A DNA stretch of 13,929 nucleotides, from positions 1 to 13,929 of the forward strand of contig CAJAYZ010000650.1 of assembly GCA_903949225.1 (NCBI GenBank). Reading direction: 5' to 3'. How positions within the stretch are numbered: position 1 is the stretch's first letter; each line of letters opens with the position of its first letter. Source of the DNA: an uncultured Planctomycetaceae bacterium (lineage in GTDB: Bacteria; Planctomycetota; Planctomycetia; Pirellulales; UBA1268). Shown here in pieces: positions 5,979 through 11,560 of the stretch. Position numbers and translations under genes: made by a program. The notes below the pieces were generated by a model. It made no database searches, was not told the DNA's origin, and worked only from the letters and a program-made list of their open reading frames with translations.

Positions 5979-8388
5979 ATCAGCCGCGACCGCGATCCTC
6001 GCGACCGTCGTGGCGTTGGCCACGGGATCTGTCGCCGCGGTCGACTTCTCCCATGAGGTCGTCCCGATCCTCCGGGCCAAGTGTGGCAAATGCCACACCG
6101 GCTCGCAGCGGCAGGGGGGCTTCTCGCTCAACGACCGGGAGACGACCCTCGCCGGCGGTGATTCAGGCACGCCCGGCCTCGTGGCCGGCGATGCCGCCGG
6201 GAGCGAACTGATTCGCCGGATCACAGGCACCGATCCCGACCTCCGCATGCCGAGCGAAGGGGAGGCGCTGCCGGCGGAAGCGGTCGCGATCCTCACGCGC
6301 TGGGTCGAGGCGAAGGCGCCGTGGGAGGATGGATTTTCGTTTGCTGGGAACACCTACGAAGCCCCCTTGAAGCTTCGTCAGGTGGAATTGCCACCGCCCC
6401 ACGACGGCCGTCTCCATCCGGTCGATCGGCTCGTCGATGCCTACCAAGATGCGAAGGGGGTGCCGACGCCGCCACGCTGCGACGACGCCACGTTCCTCCG
6501 CCGCGTCAGCCTCGATCTCGTCGGCCTCCTGCCATCCCCAAAGGCTGTCGACGCTTTCTGCGCAGACGCCGATCCGGGCAAGCGACCGCGAAAGATCAAG
6601 GAACTTCTCGACGACGATCTCGCCCGTGCCGAGCACTGGATGACGTTCTGGAACGATCTTCTCCGCAACGACTACACCGGCACCGGCTTCATCACCGGTG
6701 GCCGCAAGCAGATCACCCCCTGGCTCCACCGCGCCCTCGTCGACAACATTCCCTACGACCGGTTCGTCCGCGAGCTCGTGGCCCCCTCCGACGCCTCGCG
6801 CGGCTTCATCGACGGGATCGTGTGGCGCGGTGAGGTCAATTCGAGCCAGACCGTGCCGATTCAGTTCGCGCAGAACGTCGGGCAGACGTTCCTGGGGATC
6901 AACCTCAAGTGCGCGAGCTGCCACGACAGCTTCGTCGACCGTTGGAAGCTCCAGCAAACCTACGACCTCGCGGCCGTGATGGCCCCTGACAAGCTCGAGC
7001 TCTTCCGCTGCGACAAGGCGACCGGTGCGTACGCCTCTCCTGGCTGGCCATTCAAGGAGCTCGGGGCGATCGACGGCACAAAGCCGCCGGCCGAGCGGCT
7101 CGAGCAGCTCGCGCGCCTCATGACCGACCCGGGCAACGGCTGGCTGTCGCGGAATCTCGTCAATCGGCTCTGGGCGAAGCTCATGGGTCGCGGGCTCGTC
7201 CATCCAGTCGATGCCCTGCGGACGAGGCCCTGGAACGAAGACCTCCTCGACTGGCTCGCCGCCGATTTCGTCGCCTCCGGCTACGACACCAAGCACACCC
7301 TTTGGACCATCTGCACCTCGGAGGCGTACGGGGCCGCGACGCCGAGCGTCGTGGGGCAGCCAGATGGAAAAGACTACGTCTTCCACGGGCCGCTGCCGCG
7401 GCGGATGACCGCCGAGCAGTTCACCGACGCGCTCTGGCAGCTCACTGGCGCAGCGCCTGCCAAGCCCGATGCCGACGTGCAGCGAGTCCAGGCCTATCCA
7501 GCGTCCACCCATCCGCTTCCACCGCGCGCCAAGTGGATCTGGAACAACCAAGCCGCCGCCTCGCCCCCCGGCGAGAGGCTCGCCTTCCGGGCCCGGATCA
7601 ATCTCCTCGATCCAGTGACCCACGCCGTCGCCGTCGCCACCGCTGACAACGAAGTGACGATGTGGATCAACGGCACGAAGGTTGGCCACTCGGCCGACTG
7701 GGGAAAGCCGTTCGCCGAGCCGATCGGCGGCGTTCTGAAGTGGGGCGGCAACGAGATCCTCGTCGTCGCCGCCAACGCCGACGCCGGTGGGCCGGCGGCG
7801 CTCAAGGCCGAGGTCCGTGCGATCGTCGCCGACGGGGGAACGATTTGGGTCGCTTCCGACGACTTCTGGGAATGGACAGCGACGCTTCCCGACGGCGAAG
7901 GAAAATGGCCCGGCGGCCAGGAGCCTGCCGACTGGCAGAGGGCGAGCGTCGTGGAAAACCAGGCCACCTGGGCCCCGAGCGACGCGGCCTTTGCCGACGG
8001 TGTGAGGAGTGCCTCCGGCCCCCAGCCGATGGTCCGCGCGGTGCTCGTGAAATGCACGCCGCTGATGGCCTCCCTCGGCCGGCCGAACCGCGATCAGGTC
8101 GTGACGTCGCGCCCCACCGATCTCACGACGCTCGAGGCGATTCAACTGGCCAACGAGCAGGCACTCTTCGAGACTTTTTCCGTTGGGGGGAGGCGGTGGC
8201 TCGCCGAGCATGGGAATGATCCTGGGGTCCTTACCGGGACGATCCTCAAGACTGCCTTGGGGCGGCTGCCGACACCGGCCGAAGCGACGGCCGTCCGCGA
8301 AATCCTCGGGGATTCCCCCACCGAATCGTCGGTCGCCGACTGCCTCTGGGCGGTCGTCATGCTCCCTGAGTTTCAACTCATTCGCTAA
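5959..8388 (+). CDS. Exported planctomycete cytochrome: PSCyt1, DUF1549 and DUF1553 with an inserted beta-sandwich module
   Basis: This 809-residue protein has a signal peptide (about residues 1-27, ending GSVAAV) followed by a PSCyt1 domain with CGKCH (Cys42, Cys45, His46). MPSEGEALP at Met97 is the probable distal haem ligand. DUF1549/PSCyt2 spans about 153-355 (starts HPVDRL; contains FLRRVSLDLVGLLPS) and carries a second CxxCH, CASCH (Cys318, Cys321, His322). DUF1553/PSD1 starts near 375 (WLSRNLVNRLWAKLMGRG) and ends with the GRPNRDQVV block and PEFQLIR. A module of about 150 residues (522-670) interrupts DUF1553 between PRRMTAEQFTDALWQLTG and VRAVLVKCTPLM. The gene overlaps the upstream one by 20 bases. 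Such proteins are usually paired with DUF1501 proteins, as here. They are thought to act in the periplasm, but the reaction is not established. A polymer-processing redox role is inferred. Confidence 0.9.
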   Translation: MPGSRSKSAATAILATVVALATGSVAAVDFSHEVVPILRAKCGKCHTGSQRQGGFSLNDRETTLAGGDSGTPGLVAGDAAGSELIRRITGTDPDLRMPSEGEALPAEAVAILTRWVEAKAPWEDGFSFAGNTYEAPLKLRQVELPPPHDGRLHPVDRLVDAYQDAKGVPTPPRCDDATFLRRVSLDLVGLLPSPKAVDAFCADADPGKRPRKIKELLDDDLARAEHWMTFWNDLLRNDYTGTGFITGGRKQITPWLHRALVDNIPYDRFVRELVAPSDASRGFIDGIVWRGEVNSSQTVPIQFAQNVGQTFLGINLKCASCHDSFVDRWKLQQTYDLAAVMAPDKLELFRCDKATGAYASPGWPFKELGAIDGTKPPAERLEQLARLMTDPGNGWLSRNLVNRLWAKLMGRGLVHPVDALRTRPWNEDLLDWLAADFVASGYDTKHTLWTICTSEAYGAATPSVVGQPDGKDYVFHGPLPRRMTAEQFTDALWQLTGAAPAKPDADVQRVQAYPASTHPLPPRAKWIWNNQAAASPPGERLAFRARINLLDPVTHAVAVATADNEVTMWINGTKVGHSADWGKPFAEPIGGVLKWGGNEILVVAANADAGGPAALKAEVRAIVADGGTIWVASDDFWEWTATLPDGEGKWPGGQEPADWQRASVVENQATWAPSDAAFADGVRSASGPQPMVRAVLVKCTPLMASLGRPNRDQVVTSRPTDLTTLEAIQLANEQALFETFSVGGRRWLAEHGNDPGVLTGTILKTALGRLPTPAEATAVREILGDSPTESSVADCLWAVVMLPEFQLIR
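7519..7975 (+). other. Beta-sandwich module, copy 2 (inserted in the DUF1553 domain)
   Basis: This codes for a second copy of the module seen at 2945-3290. It starts RAKWIW and has TADNEVTMWING, a W-G-K-P pair, GNEILVVAANADAGGPAAL and an S-D-D-F-W segment. Resemblance is at the protein level only. The DUF1553 signature resumes about 20 residues after it, so it looks like an insertion. Boundaries are approximate. Confidence 0.65.
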
Positions 8389-8405
8389 GTCCCGGTTCCT
8401 CCTTC

Positions 8406-8410
8406 GGAAG
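8406..8410 (+). promoter_or_regulatory. Ribosome binding site for the DUF1501 gene
   Basis: GGAAG lies nine bases before the ATG at 8420, in the 31-base gap after the upstream stop. It fixes the start just ahead of the Tat signal. Confidence 0.55.
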
Positions 8411-8419
8411 CCCATCCCG

Positions 8420-9856
8420 ATGCAATCCCGCCGCACCCATCAGGCCCGCCGCGACTTCCTCAAGAGCCTGTCGGCCGCGGCGACGGCCACGCTCGCGCTG
8501 CCGCAGCCGCGGCTCCTGGCCGATGCAGCGATCGAGCAGCCGCGCGCGACGGCCGACGCCATCATCGTCCTCTGGATGGCCGGCGGGATGGCGGCCCCCG
8601 ACAATCTCGACCCGAAGAAGTACAAGCCGTTTGAAAAGGGGCTCGCGGTCGCCGACTGCATCAGCACCTTCCCGGCAATTCCCACCGCGATCGACGGCGT
8701 GCAGATCTGCGAGGGTCTCGAGGGAGTCGCGAGCGTCCTCGATCGCGGCACGCTCATCCGCTCGCATGTGCAGCCCGACTTGGGGAGCATTCTCCACTCG
8801 CGCCATCAGTATCACTGGCACACCGGCTACGTGCCGCCGCAGACGGTCGCCTGCCCGCACATCGGCGCCTGGATGGCGCGCGTCCTCGGGCCGCGCAATC
8901 CCACCATGCCGGCGTTTATCAACATCGGCCAGCGGCTCGAGGGAATCGGCGAGAACGAGGAGATCAAGGCCTTCACCACCCCCGGCTTCTTCGGGAGCGA
9001 GTTCGGCCCGATGAATCTCCCCTTACCCGAGGAGGCGGCGCTCGCCGTCCGGCCGCCGAAGGGGATGGAGCCCGGCAGGTTTGCCGATCGCTACAAGCAC
9101 TTCAAGAAGCTCGTCGCCGCAAACCCCGGAAGTGAGTTCACGAGCGACTACCACCAGGAGTCGATGCTGCGGAGCCTGGAAAACGCCCATCGCCTCCTCT
9201 CGGCCAAGGAGCGCGAGGCATTCGATATCACGCTCGAGCCGAAGGAGGTCGTCGAGCAGTACGACACCGGCCGCTTCGGCCGCGGCTGCCTCCTCGCCCG
9301 CCGCCTCGTCGAGAACGGCGCCCGGTATGTCGAGGTGACAACCGAATACATCCCCTTCGTCCACTGGGACACCCACGAGCGCGGCCACGAGACAGTCGAC
9401 CGGATGCACAAGGAGATCGACCGCCCCATCGCCACGCTGATCCGCGATCTCGAGGCCCGCGGGCTCCTCGACCGGACGCTCGTCGTCATCGCCAGCGAGT
9501 TCAGCCGCGACATGATCACCGAGGGGCGGCCCGGCTCGAAGGCCACCGATCAGGCCAGCTCCCCGAAGGATTTCCTCCTCGAGCCGAATCACTACGGCCA
9601 GCACCGCCACTTCACCGGTGGCTCGACCGTGGCCCTCTTCGGCGGCGGCGTGAAGAAGGGTTTTGTGTATGGGAAGACCGCCGACGAGCGGCCGTGCCTC
9701 GCCGTGGAGAATCCGGTCACGATCACCGATCTCCATGCCACGCTGTTCACGGCGATGGGCATGAGCCCAAAGACGGTGTTCGACATCGAAGGGCGGCCGT
9801 TCTACGCCACCGAGGACGGCAAGGGACGGGCGGTCGAGGCGATCTTCGGCGCGTAA
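8420..9856 (+). CDS. Tat-exported DUF1501 protein (alkaline-phosphatase-like fold)
   Basis: This 478-residue protein belongs to DUF1501, a sulfatase/alkaline-phosphatase-like family common in planctomycetes and usually encoded beside DUF1549/DUF1553 proteins, as here. The N-terminus is a twin-arginine signal: RRDFLK at residues 10-15, then an Ala/Leu stretch, with likely cleavage near LLADA. Family landmarks are IIVLWMAGGMAAPDNLDP near residue 50, WDTHERGH (316-323), LIRDLEARGLLDRTLVVIASEFSRD (ending at 364, typed here only as a landmark), HYGQHRH (391-397), ALFGGGVKKGFVYG, and a C-terminal DLHATLF. The His- and Asp-rich landmarks are candidate metal ligands. The usual GEFGRTP and GRDHW motifs are altered to SEFSRD and YGQHRHF, so this is a divergent subgroup. 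Tat export implies folding, and perhaps cofactor loading, in the cytoplasm. Substrate is unknown; sulfate or phosphate ester hydrolysis is only suggested by the fold. Confidence 0.88.
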   Translation: MQSRRTHQARRDFLKSLSAAATATLALPQPRLLADAAIEQPRATADAIIVLWMAGGMAAPDNLDPKKYKPFEKGLAVADCISTFPAIPTAIDGVQICEGLEGVASVLDRGTLIRSHVQPDLGSILHSRHQYHWHTGYVPPQTVACPHIGAWMARVLGPRNPTMPAFINIGQRLEGIGENEEIKAFTTPGFFGSEFGPMNLPLPEEAALAVRPPKGMEPGRFADRYKHFKKLVAANPGSEFTSDYHQESMLRSLENAHRLLSAKEREAFDITLEPKEVVEQYDTGRFGRGCLLARRLVENGARYVEVTTEYIPFVHWDTHERGHETVDRMHKEIDRPIATLIRDLEARGLLDRTLVVIASEFSRDMITEGRPGSKATDQASSPKDFLLEPNHYGQHRHFTGGSTVALFGGGVKKGFVYGKTADERPCLAVENPVTITDLHATLFTAMGMSPKTVFDIEGRPFYATEDGKGRAVEAIFGA

Positions 9857-9908
9857 GATGGTCTGTGGGCCCCGCCGACCGGCGCCCCACCCAGCTGCGA
9901 CCTCACCG

Positions 9909-11156
9909 ATGCGCCTGCTCCCAATCCCCCTCCTTCTTGCCGCGTTTGCGTGGGCGATCGCCACGCCGGCGGCGGCCCAGGAGCCAGCCACGGCCAAGCC
10001 CCCGGCGGCCTCGCGACATCCAATTCTCTCCGACGAGCCGAAAGCGGAACCGCGGCCGATCCGCTCGCGCCACTTTTCCTTTCTCTCTGACGTCTCCGAT
10101 CGCGAGGCGAAGCTCATCCTCGACAAGCTCGAGACGATGGTCGGCCTCCTCGAGCGCTACTTCGGTCGCCGCCAGCGCGGGGTGATCGAGGGATTCATCG
10201 TCCACGATCTTGCCGTCTGGCCGGAGGGAGTGCTCACCGAGCCACTCGGCATCGAGAAGATCAAGGAGCCGGCAGGGATCTGCTTCACCACCGTCCTCGG
10301 GCCCCACGCCCGGGCCACGCTCTACGCCTGCGATGATCATGGCATCATCCAACACGAATGCACCCACGGCTTTTGTCATCTCACCTTCGGCGGTGTGGGG
10401 CCGCTGTGGCTCGCCGAGGGCCTCGCGGAACTGGGGCGCTTTTGGCGTGAGAAGGAGAAGGGGGTGAACGTTCCCCCGGTGATCCTCACCCATCTCCACG
10501 GCGCCGATCCCCCCACGCTTGCGGCCATCACGGCCCCGAACCAGCCCCCCTCCAACGACTGGCGCGACTACACCTGGCGCTACGCGCTGTGTCAGATGCT
10601 GCTCGACAATCCCAACTACGCCGACCGCTTCCGGACGCTTGCCGGAGCGCTCATGGAGGGGCAGCCGGGCGTGTCGTTCGAGAGTGTCTATGGGCCGGTC
10701 GACCGCGAGGTCGCCTTCGAGTTCGAGCAGTTCCTCGCCCATGTCGGCAACGGCTATCGGGCCGATCTCACCGCCTGGCCCTGGAAAGCAAAGCAGCGAA
10801 AGCTCGCCCCCGGCGGTCTCGGCCGCGCGAAGGTGAAGGGGGCTGCCGGCTGGCAGGCCAGTGGCGTGGAGGTGGAGGCCGGGGCTGTCTACGTGATCAC
10901 AGCCGAAGGAACATGTCGCCTGGCCACCGATGCCGAGCCCACAGGGCCGGAAGGGGATGCGGCAGGCCGCGGCCGGCTTTCAGGCGCGCTCTATGCCGAT
11001 TTCACGCTCAGCCCCGAAATCCCACTCGGCAGCCACTCGAGCTGGATCGCCCCGGCCGATGGCCTCCTCATGCTTCGCGCCGCCGACGCCTGGACGGAAC
11101 TCGCCGACAACGACGGCACGCTTTCCATCACCATCCGCCGCGGGGAGGCTCCGTGA
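9909..11156 (+). CDS. Exported zinc metallopeptidase (DUF1570/peptidase-MA-like) with C-terminal PA-IL-like beta-sandwich
   Basis: This 415-residue protein has a clear signal peptide (residues 1 to about 24, ending TPAAAQ) when read from the ATG at 9909; an in-frame ATG at 9858 would put 17 Pro/Arg-rich residues in front of it. Neither start has a good Shine-Dalgarno sequence. The catalytic region has the zinc motif HECTH (His149, Glu150, His153), then WLAEGLAEL with Glu170 or Glu174 as the third ligand, the pattern of gluzincin peptidases in the DUF1570/MA-like group. Residues of about 305-411 resemble the PA-IL (LecA) galactose-binding beta-sandwich: WQASGVEVEAG, GPEGD, the APADGLLMLRA strand and a final DNDGTLSITI. 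The gene follows DUF1501 after 52 bases and its TGA overlaps the next ATG by one base. Cleavage of a glycoprotein or another surface protein is inferred. Confidence 0.78.
   Translation: MRLLPIPLLLAAFAWAIATPAAAQEPATAKPPAASRHPILSDEPKAEPRPIRSRHFSFLSDVSDREAKLILDKLETMVGLLERYFGRRQRGVIEGFIVHDLAVWPEGVLTEPLGIEKIKEPAGICFTTVLGPHARATLYACDDHGIIQHECTHGFCHLTFGGVGPLWLAEGLAELGRFWREKEKGVNVPPVILTHLHGADPPTLAAITAPNQPPSNDWRDYTWRYALCQMLLDNPNYADRFRTLAGALMEGQPGVSFESVYGPVDREVAFEFEQFLAHVGNGYRADLTAWPWKAKQRKLAPGGLGRAKVKGAAGWQASGVEVEAGAVYVITAEGTCRLATDAEPTGPEGDAAGRGRLSGALYADFTLSPEIPLGSHSSWIAPADGLLMLRAADAWTELADNDGTLSITIRRGEAP
11144..11148 (+). promoter_or_regulatory. Ribosome binding site for the small lipoprotein gene
   Basis: GGAGG lies seven bases before the ATG at 11156, within the end of the metallopeptidase gene. 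It is the best Shine-Dalgarno match in the window and indicates that this short gene is translated. Confidence 0.7.
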
Positions 11157-11545
11157 TGTTTTCTGAGTTTCGCCGCCGTCTCGTTCTGATCCTGCCCGCG
11201 ATCTTGGCCGGCTGCAGCGCTCCTCAGCCTGCCCCCCTCAACCCTCGCGCTAAGATCGAGCTCGATCTCGAGGCCCTCGACGCCGACGGCCTCCGCGGGC
11301 CCCCCGATGGCAAGGTGGCGGTCGACTACGAGTTTGCGATTCCCGACACCCCCGCCGCCCGCGAGGCGGTCTCCCGCATCGATCCGAGCGTTACGTTCAT
11401 GGCCGGCTCGCGCGGCAGGATCGGCGCGAAGCCAGAGGAATGCCTCTGCCTCGGCTCGACCCACCAGCCGCGCCACCGCGAGATTCTCCTCGCCCTTGCC
11501 CGGCTCCCCGAGATCGGCCGGATCATCGAGTGCCATCACGAGTAG
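11156..11545 (+). CDS. Small lipoprotein of unknown function with clustered Cys and His residues
   Basis: I do not recognise this 129-residue protein as a named family. It has a short basic N-terminus (FRRR), a hydrophobic stretch and a lipobox LAGC (residues 17-20), so it should be lipid-anchored at Cys20. A Pro-rich linker follows, then a compact domain from about residue 53 with VAVDYEFAIPD, RIDPSV, GSRGRIG, ECLCLGSTHQPRHRE and a final IIECHHE. Cys96, Cys98 and Cys126, with His103, His107, His127 and His128, could bind a metal or form disulfides; this is inference. The start overlaps the metallopeptidase stop by one base (TGATG) and has a strong ribosome binding site, so it is the last gene of the operon. 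The next gene converges on it 15 bases later. Confidence 0.75.
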   Translation: MFSEFRRRLVLILPAILAGCSAPQPAPLNPRAKIELDLEALDADGLRGPPDGKVAVDYEFAIPDTPAAREAVSRIDPSVTFMAGSRGRIGAKPEECLCLGSTHQPRHREILLALARLPEIGRIIECHHE

Positions 11546-11560
11546 CGAGCTCGAGAGACG

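Noticed and set aside
4542..6353. Minus-strand open frame of 603 codons across the end of the first cytochrome and start of the second
   Set aside because: It spans the junction of two real genes and reads as an Arg/Glu/Val-rich shadow.
8183..8419. In-frame N-terminal extension of the DUF1501 gene into the upstream gene
   Set aside because: The ATG at 8420 has a ribosome binding site and is followed at once by a Tat signal; the extension would bury the signal.
6163..8436. Minus-strand open frame of 757 codons opposite the DUF1549/DUF1553 gene
   Set aside because: Its translation is rich in Arg, Gly and Glu and shows no family motif. The plus strand carries conserved domains over the same bases. 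Long antisense frames are expected at this G+C content.
9857..9908. GC-rich leader before the metallopeptidase (GGGGCGCC-like short palindromes) as a regulatory hairpin
   Set aside because: The palindromes are short and typical of the base composition; no stable structure or conserved motif is evident.
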